This document shows positions 35,801-48,261 of a DNA stretch of 64,000 bases, piece by piece. The translations under genes and the position numbers were made by a program. Under the pieces are notes generated by a model, which searched no databases, had not been told where the DNA came from, and was given only the letters and a program-made list of their open reading frames with translations. The DNA is from Arabidopsis thaliana. Lineage: Eukaryota > Streptophyta > Magnoliopsida > Brassicales > Brassicaceae. The number at the start of each line of letters is the position of its first letter. Position 1 is the first letter of the stretch. The stretch covers positions 1,426,001-1,490,000 of the forward strand of contig NC_003076.8 in the NCBI RefSeq assembly GCF_000001735.4, given 5' to 3'.

Positions 35801-35984
35801 CCACGCAAAATATATATTTGTGCCGCGTAAAATCAAGTTTAATCATTCACTTTAATTAAAAATACAAATCGTCGACTCTTATATATCCTCTCTACAAGAG
35901 TAAACAGATAACATCAAAAACATTTGATCACACAAAACTTCAATATCTCACAAACGAGAGGCCGGTTAGGAGGAAATTACAAAA
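32839..35984. other. AT-rich spacer between NAS1 and PME46
   Basis: About 3.1 kb between divergent genes, holding the NAS1 promoter at the left and the PME46 promoter at the right. An 18-bp direct repeat, ATTCCGTTCACTCCCATG, occurs at 33957 and again at 34040. A short frame at about 35122-35175 (MDLAKTNSVPRF...) has no recognisable homology. No RNA gene or transposon was recognised. Confidence 0.5.
35880..35886 (+). promoter_or_regulatory. Probable TATA box of PME46
   Basis: TATATAT about 100 bp before the PME46 ATG, followed by pyrimidine-rich CCTCTCTAC, a usual arrangement for a plant core promoter. Position only; no experimental support. Confidence 0.4.
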
Positions 35985-37809
35985 ATGTCCTCCTACGGCA
36001 GACTCGACGAGCATGAGCAAGCGAAACTTGAGGCAAGTCGGAAGACAAAGAAGAGAATTGCCATCATCGCTATATCTTCCATCGTTCTCGTCTGCATTGT
36101 CGTCGGAGCCGTCGTTGGAACCACAGCTCGCGATAACAGCAAGAAACCACCGACGGAGAATAACGGAGAGCCAATATCAGTCTCCGTGAAAGCCCTGTGC
36201 GACGTGACATTGCACAAAGAAAAATGTTTCGAGACCCTTGGATCGGCTCCAAACGCGAGCCGATCAAGCCCAGAGGAGCTTTTCAAGTACGCCGTCAAAG
36301 TCACCATCACGGAGCTCTCGAAAGTTCTCGACGGATTCTCCAACGGCGAACACATGGATAACGCCACGTCAGCAGCAATGGGGGCTTGCGTGGAGCTTAT
36401 CGGGCTAGCCGTTGATCAACTCAACGAAACAATGACGTCGTCCTTGAAGAACTTTGACGATCTAAGGACGTGGCTTAGCTCCGTGGGAACGTACCAAGAA
36501 ACGTGTATGGATGCGTTAGTGGAAGCGAACAAACCAAGTTTAACGACTTTCGGAGAAAACCATTTGAAAAACTCGACGGAGATGACTAGCAATGCGTTAG
36601 CGATCATAACGTGGCTAGGGAAAATCGCTGACACCGTTAAGTTTAGACGACGTCGTTTGTTGGAGACTGGTAACGCCAAAGTCGTTGTAGCTGACTTGCC
36701 GATGATGGAAGGTCGGAGACTTTTGGAGAGTGGTGATTTGAAGAAGAAAGCGACTATCGTGGTGGCTAAAGACGGGTCGGGGAAATATCGGACGATTGGT
36801 GAGGCTTTAGCGGAAGTGGAGGAGAAGAATGAGAAACCTACGATTATATATGTGAAGAAAGGAGTTTATTTAGAGAATGTTAGGGTTGAGAAGACGAAAT
36901 GGAATGTTGTGATGGTTGGAGATGGACAAAGTAAGACTATCGTCTCTGCTGGACTCAACTTCATCGATGGAACCCCCACTTTCGAAACCGCCACATTTGG
37001 TAAGTACATATATACAAGTGATTTTTTTTGTCCTAACGAAAAGTTTTTGTGTTTGTGTAGCATACTAAAATACTAGTATATTCTATAAAAAAAAAGAAGA
37101 TTGATTTATTTTTCCTTGTAATGTTTTAGCTGTGTTTGGAAAGGGGTTCATGGCTAGGGACATGGGCTTCATTAACACAGCTGGTCCAGCTAAGCATCAA
37201 GCCGTAGCTCTAATGGTAAGCGCAGACTTATCTGTGTTCTACAAGTGCACCATGGACGCTTTCCAAGATACAATGTACGCTCATGCACAACGTCAGTTTT
37301 ACCGTGATTGTGTTATCCTCGGAACCGTTGATTTTATATTTGGAAACGCTGCGGTTGTATTCCAAAAGTGCGAGATCTTGCCTCGTCGTCCTATGAAAGG
37401 CCAGCAGAATACAATAACCGCTCAGGGCCGGAAAGATCCGAACCAAAACACAGGAATTTCTATCCACAATTGTACTATCAAGCCTTTGGATAACTTAACC
37501 GATATCCAAACATTCCTAGGCCGGCCTTGGAAGGATTTCTCTACAACGGTTATCATGAAGTCGTTCATGGACAAATTCATCAACCCGAAAGGGTGGTTAC
37601 CGTGGACAGGAGATACCGCGCCAGACACGATCTTTTACGCCGAGTACTTAAATTCCGGGCCAGGAGCATCGACCAAGAACCGGGTTAAGTGGCAAGGGTT
37701 GAAGACGTCTTTAACAAAGAAGGAAGCAAATAAGTTTACGGTGAAACCTTTTATAGACGGCAATAACTGGTTGCCGGCTACCAAAGTTCCCTTCAACTCT
37801 GATTTTTGA
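35985..37809 (+). CDS. PME46: Pectin methylesterase with PMEI pro-domain (PME46)
   Basis: Two exons, 35985-36999 and 37130-37809, give 564 aa. Residues about 24-46 (RIAIIAISSIVLVCIVVGAVVG) are a signal anchor. Residues about 65-215 form the PME-inhibitor-like pro-domain with its conserved Cys (ALCDVTLHKEKCFETL, QETCMDAL). Two basic processing motifs follow, RRRRLLE at 221-227 and RRLLE at 244-248, of the kind cut by subtilases in the Golgi. The catalytic beta-helix starts near 257. Signature residues are QDTMY at 384-388, the VDFIFG aspartate at 406 and LGRPWK later on. The enzyme removes methyl esters from wall homogalacturonan, releasing methanol and stiffening or loosening walls by context. 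The intron position after codon 338 is the usual one for type-I PMEs. The gene is tail-to-tail with PME47. I recall AT5G04960. Confidence 0.95.
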
Positions 37810-38261
37810 TATTTTTTGCTGGAAAAGGCTGGTCTGAAAACTGATGCATGGCTAGTCGTTCTTTAATTTGTTTATAACGAACATACAACATTCCCTTCTA
37901 AAACATTTTCTTGTATTGGCTTTATTTCAAAGTGTCTGAATTTGTTTCTATATATTCATATAATTTCGGAGGTGTTTCTTCTTAACGCAAATCATATAAT
38001 ATGTATGCGTCAACTTATACAATCAAGTTCCTATTTATGATCATGATATCAAAATAGGTTTTTTTTTTTTTTTTTTTTTTCTCATTGATGATAATAGATT
38101 TAACATCGATATACCTATCTAATACATGAACCGTTCAATCTTTTATCGTAGCAAGTAATTAATTAAAACCATATTTAGATTTCGAATAACAAAAATGAAT
38201 AATGTTTTATTGCATTTGAAATTGAGGCAAGACCAAGTATCTATGATATTTTAAGAAATTT
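37810..38261. other. Convergent 3' ends of PME46 and PME47 with a T22 tract
   Basis: 452 bp between two stop codons, so it holds both 3' UTRs. A homopolymer of 22 T (38059-38080) lies between them and would read as poly(A) on the PME47 strand, beyond its stop. Length at this tract is likely to vary between accessions. Confidence 0.7.
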
Positions 38262-41001
38262 TCATTCGGTGTGAAGCAAACCGCCGTAGAAGGGAATGTC
38301 AGTCTGAGGCAACCAAGTGTCTCCCAAAGTGAAATTATATACGGTGAAGTTCATGGCTTGTACCAAGTTCAATAGGCTATATCCTGACCATTGGACCCTT
38401 TTACTTGTATCAGCCCCCGGTCCAAAATTGTCATATTCACCATAGGAGATCGTGTCTAGCCCGGTTGTACCATTCCATTCCAGCCACCCTACCGGTTGGA
38501 CAACATCGCTGATGTATGATTGTATGTAGACCGTCCTCGAGTAAGGCTTCCATGGCCGCCCAAGGAATGTCATGGTCGACTTGGGGTCAGCAGCGAGGTC
38601 CGGGGCAGCTCCAATAGTACAATTAATGATGGAGATTCCAGTTTTCTGGTTTGGGTCAGTTCTTCCATGGGCTGTCACTGCATTCTTCTGATTTGCCATC
38701 GGTTTTCGGGCATATATGTTGCAGTTTTGAAATATGGCAGCTGCATTTCCGAATATAAAATCTATGGTCCCTGTAACAAACAAGATTATATTTTAACCTC
38801 AAAATATATATACTTGCTTTGACTTGTTGTTTTAGTTTATAGTTGAAGATAAAATGATATATCCTACCATATATATCACATTCACGATAGAACTGTCTCA
38901 AAGAATGAACGTAAAGAGTATCTTGATAGCCTTCAAAACTACATCGATAAAATGTCGATCCATCCGCATTGTTTCTTACGGCCACAGCCTGGTGCTTCTC
39001 TGGTCCAGCTGTGTTTCGGAATGTCACATCAACCGCAACAAATCGGTCTCCCACCACCGCTACAAACGCCATCAAAATTTATTCTTATTTTCTAGTCTCT
39101 ATGAAGATATCTAGGACTTATTTCAGATGCAAGGAAAATGTAAGAACAAAAAAGATACGTACCAAAGGTCGAAGAATTATACGTTGTCCAACCATCAATA
39201 AAACTGTGGTTTCCAGAAATGATAGTTTTATTGATTCCGTCCCCAATAAGCATTATGTTTCTTTTTTTATTTGAAATGACAACATATTCTTCGTAAAGAC
39301 CTGCCCTTGCATAGATTACGAAGTAGCCTTGCTCCGGGAATGTGTGATTAGGTGCGGCAGCAACGGCCTCAGTTATGGTGGGGAAGTTATCGGTTTCATA
39401 TGGACCGACGGTCACTGCTTCCCTTACGAGGATCGATCCACCGCTCGTCTCTCCTAGCTCACCTAAATTTCTGTTAGCTTTCCGACAATCTTTGCCCTTG
39501 TCGCATGTTTTGCGTAAAACCTACAAATTAGTTAGTTACTCTACCATTAGTTTTAAATGCTTATAAGAATAGTAAACTATGCACATTTTCGTACACACTA
39601 ACTATCATGTTCATAAATCATACTTCCAAAAGTGATGTACATTAACTTGGGAATCCATGTGAGAGTGTTGATTGGTACGGAAGAAAGCATATGGACCCAT
39701 GTGATTTTATTCGTTATTTAGTTTTGTTAAAAGTTTCATATATTAATGTTTATAAATTGAAAGTTAAAAGTCAGAATACATTTTCGATATATTCACAGTT
39801 TCGTTGACTTCTAATATGTGACTAGGCCATCTGGCCATGTGGAAAATTTGAGTGTTTCTTAATACGTAAACTCCTAACTTTGTAACCTGCATGTGCAGAT
39901 TTACACTAAATAAATCGAAAATTTATTTATGTTTTGGTTCATAAGATATACTTGAAATTTATTTATATAACATATAGTGGTCCGCTAAATTTATATTCTT
40001 CGAATTTCTTTTCGTTCCCCTACTCTATATGAACGTAGGAATTTCTTTAATATTTCTAAACATTCCGACATGATCTACTGGCTAGGCCTTTTTCGTTAGT
40101 TTATGTCTAGCTGAAATTAGTAATTGGGTAGTAAAATATTTAGAAACCTACGAAGACAAAACAAGAAATAAAGTAACGAAATTACCTTAATCAAAGTCTC
40201 GAGAGGTTCACGAACGGGTTTGTTACCACCACCAAAGATTTTCCCCTTGGAACCTTTATACCTCTTCAAATTACGGTTAAGCGCGTGACTCACAAGCCCC
40301 AACGACACACTGTAGAGGCGCGTTAGATTCCCTAACGGCGTTCCAATCGCCGTCGCAAATCCGCTCTTAGCGTCCACAAGACCGTCGAGGCACGTCTGCT
40401 GATTAGTCACAACGCCACCGAGAAGACTCGTGACACGATCAACGAGCGCAGCCGTCATCAGCTCCGCCGCTTTCAGCTCCTCCGTAACCGTTTCAAGGTA
40501 TTCGACGCTAAGCTCTGCTAGCTCACCGCAATCAGCCACCGCACTGACCTCTTCCACCGTCGACGTACCTGGATCAGCTTCCACGCGCTGGGCAAAGCGG
40601 TTGATGACTTTGGAGAGGCGACGAGCTTGTTTGAGGCATTGCTTCATTGTGAACTTTCCGTAATGGTAAGGATCGGAAGGTGATGATTTAACGGCGGAGA
40701 GGATCGTGCGGCAGAGCTTTGGGTAAGGAGTGGATTTACAAGCGATGTTTGGTGGTAGTGGAGAAGGCTGCGATGGAGACTGTGATGGTGGCGGTGTTGG
40801 AGGCTGTGTTGGTGGATGTGACGGAGGCTGTGTTGGAGGCTGCGTTGGTGGCTGTGACGGAGGCTGTGTTGGCGGCTGTGACGAAGGCTGTATTGGAGGA
40901 TGTGATGGAGGTTGTGACGGAGGACGTGTTGGTGAGACTAGTAAAGCCCATGACAGACAGAGAAGAGCCAAGAACACGAGAGATGAAGAATGAGTTTGCA
41001 T
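38262..41001 (-). CDS. PME47: Pectin methylesterase with Pro-rich linker and PMEI pro-domain (PME47)
   Basis: Four exons on minus, 40186-41001, 39163-39520, 38868-39059 and 38262-38770, give 624 aa. A signal peptide (residues 1-24, [15 protein letters not shown]) is followed at about 25-84 by a run of PPSQPP/PPTQPP units, then the PMEI domain (about 86-250, [19 protein letters not shown]). Unlike PME46 there is no RRLL processing motif before the catalytic domain; the basic stretch [13 protein letters not shown] may replace it. The beta-helix part carries [26 protein letters not shown] and LGRPWK with expected spacing. It acts in the wall on methyl-esterified pectin. The Pro-rich part is arabinogalactan/extensin-like and could be hydroxylated and glycosylated. 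Several TGCATG/ATGCAT motifs lie upstream at about 41063-41150. I recall AT5G04970. Confidence 0.95.
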
Positions 41002-42574
41002 TTTTTCTAAGCTTTTTTTTCTTCCGTCTTGTTATCTACTAGGAGTTTGTCCTAGTTCATGTATGCATGGTATGAGAGAGATATAGGTATATGCATATGC
41101 ATTTATAATGCATGGCTTGAGAGAGAAACTTATGAATAATGTAATGCATGTTGCCTTGTTTAGGAATTATTAGTCCGAGAAAATATTATACACAATTTTA
41201 TACAACTATATAGGGCGATAGGGCACGTACATATATATCTTATTTCATTTTGATCAAATAATAGAAAATTTTAGATGCTTTTCTTAATAAGTTACCGTAA
41301 GATCCAATGGAGTTCATCAGGTGGTCGAGTCGTACATTGACCAAAATATATGGATATTACAATATGACATAGTTCGATAGAGAATGGTGATTATTTAATG
41401 ACTCTAGAGTCGAATCTACGTATATTGCAACTTTTAGAGCGAGTTTTTCGAAAAAATGAGTTTTATAGCCTGTCTAGAAAAATATTAGTTTTACAAAAGT
41501 ATATCATTGTTTTCCTAAAATCATATAACCATTTTAAAATTAAGACTAGCAATACCCCTCAAATTTCTTACATTTTTGAATTTTGAGGATCGTATATTAG
41601 GTTAAATTATGGATTGGTCCATGTCCATGAAACTTAACAAATACATATATAATAGGTTATATATTAGGTTAATACGTGAATATCAATAAACTAGCAAACT
41701 TAAAACCAATGAAAATGTCTATAATTCACAAACGAATACGTAATGATTAATTAGAATGAAGTTAAAACGAATACATGTGAGGTGTTGCGGAACTTCGGGG
41801 CGAAGGCAAGACCCGTTTATAAGTTTTTTTGTAATCTCAAATCATCACTTTGTTGGTTACACTTACAAGTTAGCCTCCAAATTAATTATACTCTTCCCTA
41901 ATGTTGGTTGGTTACCAAGATTAATTTCTATTTTAAATAAAAGTCAAATTACAACACACGAAGAGATTAATCAATATATATATATATATCATATCGTGAT
42001 TACCTCAATAGGTAGATAGAAAATATATTGGTCTATCGAAAGTCTTAAACCGAAATGAAACTTCAAGGATACGGCTATTTGATACGACTTCAACTCAAAT
42101 CTTAAAATATAAGTCTAATTTACACACAATCATATTATGGATGCACAAAACCTCAGTTGCTTTGAAAGAACCAAAAATCAAACGTTACTAATGGAAAACA
42201 TTAGATTACTTTATCATAATATGTTTTGAGAACCTTATATATTTTGTAACAAATAATTCATAAATATAACTAGATTACAAAATTTCTTAGTTGGCAATTT
42301 GGCAAACAAATTAAAGAGCTGGAATTTTATTTTTTTGTTTTGTTGGCAACTTAGCATTTGTGATGCACAATCCGCAAGACTTGCCGAGTTTTTTGGTTTG
42401 GTCGGCCAATATTTCTAACGAAATTGGGTCTTACTCTAGTGTTCACCTTTTTCACAACACAACGTCAAAGTAAACACTCTCGCGGGCTCCAAAGCCCCGC
42501 TAGTGGTAGTATCGTAATAAATGTAAAGATTATATCTTAATTCTACCAAGACGTTTTTCAACAGTTGATGTAAG
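41002..42574. other. Spacer between PME47 promoter and the 5-phosphatase 3' end
   Basis: 1.6 kb. The left part is the PME47 promoter, with repeated ATGCAT/TGCATG motifs and GAGAGAGA stretches at 41041-41155. The centre is AT-rich and featureless. At 42482-42500 a GC-rich hairpin (GCGGGCT/AGCCCCGC) stands out in the 3' flank of the 5-phosphatase gene, 75 bp past its stop. Confidence 0.5.
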
Positions 42575-44684
42575 TTATTGTCTCCTAGTTCCGGTTTTAC
42601 CCTCGCAAACCTCAACGTCGACGACAAACACGGAGCAAACCGGCCGATGATCGGAGAAACGTGACTCGCCGCGCACGTACGAGAGCTGCCGGATTCCATC
42701 ACCGTGCCAAAGAATCCTATCGCACCTGACGAAAATGTACAGAAGCCTGGTTCAGATTAACCGAACCAAAACCAATCAAAATCAGAAATAGAATATATCC
42801 GGTTTACTATATATACCAGGCCGGAGTTCTTCTCTTGTTCTTCTTTTCTTTGCTAGTGTCTCCCGCGTAAGCATCAGAGTTATAAGAGTACTTATAAGTT
42901 GGTGCAAAGAAGATTTTTCCTTCATGCCATCCTTTGAACACTCGACCTGCGTCTCTTTCAATCTTGAGCTGTAATTCGTTTCAGAACCAATAAACCGGTT
43001 TAGCTTCTTTTTATTTGAGTTTGTGATCAACACTAAAACTTGATTTCTTGGGAGGAAAGGAACCGATTGTGAAACCTGATCTTTGTTGAGAAGAGTGTCC
43101 CAAGCGTTTTTATCCAAGAGGGTCTTTGTTTCTGAGTAACTCAAAGCTATTCTGTAGTTCAAATCTCCAAGCCATATGACCCGACTGATATTAAAATGCG
43201 GTAAGAAACCCCAAGATTAGCCAAGGCAGAAAATAGTATTTGTGTTAACGATGATATTTGTGTTCTTAAATCTTACTCGTGCTTTGTGATTCGATCAGGG
43301 ACACGAGTAAAAGAGGTTCTGCATATTCTAGGGAAACTTGTGTTCTTGAGAATCTCGATCACATCTAAGTTTCTGCGGCGTTCGTCTCCTTCTCTCTCAC
43401 CAGAAGCTAGATGACTGCAGATGAAGCAGAAGCTCGTCTTGTAGAGCTGCAAACTCACAGCTATGCATCCCTATGATGATGAAGAAGAAGAGAATATCAG
43501 AAACAGAGTTTTTTTTTTTACTTGTTATGGTTTTTAAGTATGAAAGTGGTAAAGTACTGTACCTTGTTTCCTAAGCAACCCATGATTCCGCGGGTGACGG
43601 AGGAGATTCTGAGATGAGAAACGTGTTGAATAAGTTCCTTTCTCATCCACACAGTAAGGAATATACCCACCATTTGCTTTGATGCTACTAAGCCATACTT
43701 CATCGTCATTTGGTTGCTTACAAGAGAAGCAACTTTTCCTCCTCCTTCATCCTCGTCTTCATCATCATCGTCATCATCTTCATCTTCTTCGTCATCAGAA
43801 AGTACACCGGATTGGTTAACTAGACCTTCAGGACATCTGAAACAAGATTCTCTCCCATACTTTCTTACAATATCTTCAGAGAAAGTGCTGCAGTTACAGA
43901 TCTTCAGCTTTCTCCTGCACTCTGTTCTGAAACTCTCACTAATCTTCTTCAAAGAAGGTTTCGCAAAGAACATCGATCCAGCGCCAAAAGATGGAGTTTT
44001 TGGGCTAAGTCTTCCTCCAGAAGATGATGATGATTTGTTTAAGGATTGATTGATCATCGCTAACCATTTCGCAGCAGGCTCGTTGTCTCCAAGAACAAGG
44101 ACATTTCCAGCATTCAATGGAACAATCTCCTGAAAACTATGAGACAAGATTAAATCGACAACCCTCAAGACACTAATCCAAGAAATACTCAAGACATTTT
44201 GAAATTGTGTACCCTAAAACGTATACATCGAATTCACTATGCACGTGAAGCAAAGCATCAAGATTAAGACCAGAGTGTGGAGATTTTCCTCCCACGTTCC
44301 ATGTCGCCACAAAGACTCTTCATATAGTCACAAAACCAAAACATTAGAAATAAACATCTCTGTTTCGAGGGATAACTAAAAATAAGAGAAGAAATCAAGA
44401 ATCTATACAGAGAAAAAAAACACAAACAAAGATGTATAACTATGGGTATATACCTTAAGGATTGGATTTGCTGAGTAGGCATTGAAGATCTGAGATTGCT
44501 TGAAGCTAAAAGAGATTCAACTACTATCTCGGATTGAGACCCTGCAAAATTTTTTTAAAAAGAGCCAAGAAATAGCTGCAATATATGAGACAGAGACGAC
44601 AAAATTCTGAAGATAAACAGAGACACACATGTAGATATATACACAGAGGGACATACTATTAAATATATAGAGTGGATCCGACAT
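42575..44684 (-). CDS. 5PTASE10: Type I inositol polyphosphate 5-phosphatase
   Basis: Long form: eight coding exons on minus, 44657-44684, 44454-44541, 44213-44317, 43563-44136, 43277-43470, 43076-43184, 42817-42968 and 42575-42725, total 466 aa. A shorter form from an ATG inside exon 2 (about 44482) would be 437 aa. Exon 2 reads [19 protein letters not shown] before that ATG, a segment I recall in related plant proteins, which favours the long start. Catalytic motifs of the DNase I-like fold: TWNVGG at 44-49, WLGDLNYR at 334-341, PAWCDRILW at 415-423 and SDHRPV at 441-446. A loop between exon 4 motifs holds a very acidic run at 188-204. The enzyme removes the 5-phosphate from inositol phosphates or phosphoinositides and so damps calcium signalling. 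I recall AT5G04980, numbered 5PTase10. Confidence 0.9.
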
Positions 44685-45697
44685 GTTTTGTTCTAAGAGT
44701 TAAAGCGACTTTCTTTAGATGGTTCTCGTGGTATGAGGGAGAATTCAAGAGCTTTCTTCTTCAGATTTGGTCTTCGAACACTAAAGAATTAACAAACTGT
44801 AGCGGAAAGGAATTATTATTGTTTTTACCTTATGCAATGCTTCGGTCTTCTCTTCGTTTTTCTTATATTTTTTTTTTTTAAAAGAAGAGATCTTTATGAG
44901 TTTAGGAAGCAAAGATAAGAAAGAAGTAAAATAATTGAAAGAATATATTCTGAAAAAGTCTGAAATCAAGAACACTGTTCCCTTCCTTTGATACTTATAT
45001 GCCCCTCTTGTTTCTTTGCTTTTTCATTTATACAAATCTTCTCTTCCTTTTCATCTTTTGTTTTATTTTTCTTTCTATTATGTGGTCTATAGATACTTAG
45101 ATAGACATAGATTCCATTATATATATATGAATCCTTTGACCGAACTTTGATTACTTCAATCAGAAAGTAACGTTTTTCGTGCACATATATATGCGTGTGG
45201 TATACGTAGAGCCTAGAGCAGTCCAATAAAAGATCAACTTTAGTTTGTGGTCTTACAATAAAGTGTGTATCTTTTATTCAACGATTTTAAGAATAAAAAC
45301 TAACTACTAGTTGATTCGGTATTATATAAAGAAACTATTTGATTCGGTAAACTTTTGAACTTGATGTGATTTAATTGAATAGGACGTTTGAACGTAGCTG
45401 TATATTTCTGCTAGAACAAAACCAATTTGGAGATATTCTTTTAAAATGATGTTATTATCATATCGAGACTAGAAGATAGGTAAGATGCGTTTTAAAGATT
45501 AACAGTATAAATTGGATTTCTTGATTTATGTATTCTGCAACCAAATAAACCAAAAGGTAACACAAAGAAGACATAATCAAATCAAACAACTCTCTACTAG
45601 TCTAATCACAGAATCTGATGCTTTCTTTTTCTTTCCATAAAAAACACAGGCAACAAAAGAGATGTGGATGAAGGAATGTTACAAAACAGAAGAGGTT
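44685..45697. other. 5-phosphatase promoter and SUN1 3' flank
   Basis: 1 kb. The left part is the 5' region of the minus-strand 5-phosphatase, with a long A/T run at about 44867-44883. The right part is AT-rich and includes the SUN1 3' UTR near 45600-45697. Nothing else is supportable. Confidence 0.5.
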
Positions 45698-47770
45698 TTA
45701 TTCACTTTCAGGTGAAGAGTCCTGATCAAGATTCGTTCCCACAACAGGAACCGGGTCTGGCGCACGCCCATGAACCCTGAACCGGTAGATGCAAGTGTGC
45801 GAGTCGCTTCCGTGGTTCGAGGTGAAGTCTAGCCTGACAGTATCGATTAGACCAGAGCTTGATGACTCTAAGATGTTGAATGTTTGTGCGTTCGACCTGT
45901 CTAGGTCGTAAGTGAACTCTGTTAGAAGTTGCATGTTCTCTGTCTCCGCTGAGGATTCCGGTCCTTGCAGGGATCCTGATACACGGCAATCTTTTGGAGC
46001 ACTCGATCTGTCGTAGGCTACACTCTGTTCATTTTCACAATGCATCAATCCATCAGGTCAGTGTACATATATAATCCCCAAAATAAGAATGACCCAAAAA
46101 TGTCCAGAGACAGTAAGTAATGAGCGTATCCAAATGTCTTCTTTATTTCATTTTACTCGGTTATTGTCATTGAAATAACCCCAAACAAACAAAATAGTCT
46201 AGTTCCAGTCGTTGCAAATAGAAACAGAAGATAACCCAAAACCCTCAAAGGATCTATTTATGCATACTATTGAACTCTTTGACAAAGGTTTGAGATACTT
46301 CGATAGAGTGGTATTGTGTAATCAATTTCAAAAGATAATGCCAGAAAAAAACAGATCTTAAACAAACTCCTAAAGGTCAATGGCATATGGCACACACAGA
46401 ATTGGAGAACTATGACGAGACCTACTGGATGATGACGAAACTTATTAAGTAACCATAATCCTCTTCAGTTCAGATCTTTTGCAGCAACCGATCTAAACTA
46501 ATCTCAAGCCTCATTCAAACAATTTCATGCCATCAACAGTCACAAAGAAAATGGCGTCATTTTTTCCAGGCATCTCAATATCAAACCATTGTAAATGCAA
46601 ACACCAAAGGTAGTAATAAGAGCACACAAGAAAGAAAACTGATACCAACACAAATAGTTTGCAGTACAAGAGTATCATTACCTTAGCTACATGCTCCAAT
46701 GTGAAAGCCTCTGGTATGATTGGTCCTCTCAGCCTGATTTGCACATAGCCCTCGCTACCTTTCAGAGGAAAACATTGTCCAGGCTCACCGAAGCTCGGAG
46801 ATAACATCTTAACCGCATTCGTATGAGCGCGCCGCATGGTAGTCGCAAACCAGCTACTCCCTTTACCAACAAGATAAGGATCTGAATGCTCCATCACAAA
46901 AGCACCACCAGAAGCCAATGCATAATCAACTCGGCCAAGGCCATCAGCAGCATGCTTTTCAATCTCTTTCTCCATAATATCACGAGCATAAGCCCTCAAT
47001 TCATCAATGCTAATCTCACTAAAAGCAGAATCATCAACATTCCCCTTCTTCAGTTCCTCATAAATCCTCTCTAACTCATCTTTCGTCACCCAAGGTTTAG
47101 CATTTACTTCATCTACAGACTTCTCTAGTGACTCAGTTCTAGATTCTATCTTCTTCAACTCACTCTGAAATGCAGAAGCTTTCCTCTCGATTTCTTGCCT
47201 AAGCACTTTTGCTTCCCTCTCCATTTTCTTATCAAGCAATTCAACTTGAACCTGCATCGAATTCGTCGTAGCCTTAACAAGACCATCTACTTCCGCAATT
47301 CGGCTTTCCAATCCCGAAAACGCCATCTCCGTTTCATAAGAAGAAATCGGAGAGGACGGAGAAGAAGCCTTGAGAATCATCTTCCTCGTCAATTGAATTA
47401 ACCCAACAATGATCAAAAGCGCACCAAGCTGCTTCGCAAATATCCTCACCACTGTCTTCCACCGCGCTTTCTCAGACTTAGGAGTCGCAACCTTCCGCGT
47501 CCGGCGCTGCGTAGCGGTGGTATTAGTCCCCGTCGCAGCGGAAACAGACCTTCTCGTCACAGGACCCAAATCTTGTCCCTGAGATCGATCAAGGGTAGCT
47601 TCACCGCGGCTCAGATCTCTACTCGTACCACCGGCTTCCCCAACACCACCGTTCGCAAGCGATTCGCTTTGAGGGTAATCAAAGTTTGATTTTTTCTCTC
47701 CGGCAAGAATCGGCGTCCGTCTAGTCGCTGCCGCCGTATTAGCGGTGATCGACACCGTTGATGCCGACAT
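45698..47770 (-). CDS. SUN1: SUN1, inner nuclear envelope SUN-domain protein
   Basis: Two exons on minus, 46682-47770 and 45698-46024, give 471 aa. Residues 1-100 are Ser/Thr-rich and nucleoplasmic, with a basic nuclear-import-like cluster ([16 protein letters not shown], about 88-103). One membrane span lies at about 107-127 ([22 protein letters not shown]). A coiled coil follows at about 150-235 ([40 protein letters not shown]). The SUN domain covers about 290-455 ([44 protein letters not shown]). SUN proteins reach into the perinuclear space and hold KASH/WIP/SINE partners, linking nucleoskeleton and cytoskeleton; they shape nuclei and take part in meiotic telomere movement. The single intron lies inside the SUN domain after codon 363. 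I recall AT5G04990. Confidence 0.96.
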
Positions 47771-48261
47771 TTGATCTGGTTTGACTACACAATCGCACCC
47801 CTCGGATAAAAAACAAATCTTTACACTAATGTCGAAATCAGAACCCTAAATTCACTAGAGAGAGTTGGAAAATTCGAAAACTTTGTTCGAAATTGAGGAA
47901 AGAGTAAACGATCTTCTCTGAACCGTCTTCTCCGTTTGCCAAATTCCTCCTTTAAACATCGGTTTTTTTTTTCTTTAACTCAAATTTTTATTTTATTTCA
48001 AAACTTGCATCGCGTCAAAAATAACTGCAGCGGTTACTTTTACCATTAATGACAAAATGGAATTATCTCTTCTAATCATTTTCACCAAGAGAGTAGCTCT
48101 TAATTACGATTTACGAGAGGCTAAAGAAGATGTAATTAAGATGAGAGAACTTTGCGACAGTAATTATCTGTGAACCACATTTCTCGAGTTGTATCACAAT
48201 TTCAACTACAGAACAATCTCTCAGATAGACAAACAAACCAAACAAAACTCGTGTCCACAAC
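47771..48261. other. SUN1 promoter/leader and TOC34 3' flank
   Basis: 491 bp. The left 170 bp is the SUN1 leader and promoter and includes a CCCTAAATTC motif near the start. The right part holds the TOC34 3' UTR. No other feature was seen. Confidence 0.5.

Noticed and set aside
40719-41042. Open frames on the plus strand over the PME47 Pro-rich region (Gly/Cys- or Val/Thr-rich products)
   Set aside because: They are mirror readings of the PPSQPP repeats of PME47 on the other strand, which has a complete gene structure.
43714-44049. Plus-strand frame with a long Ser run
   Set aside because: It is the antisense of the acidic microsatellite in the 5-phosphatase exon.
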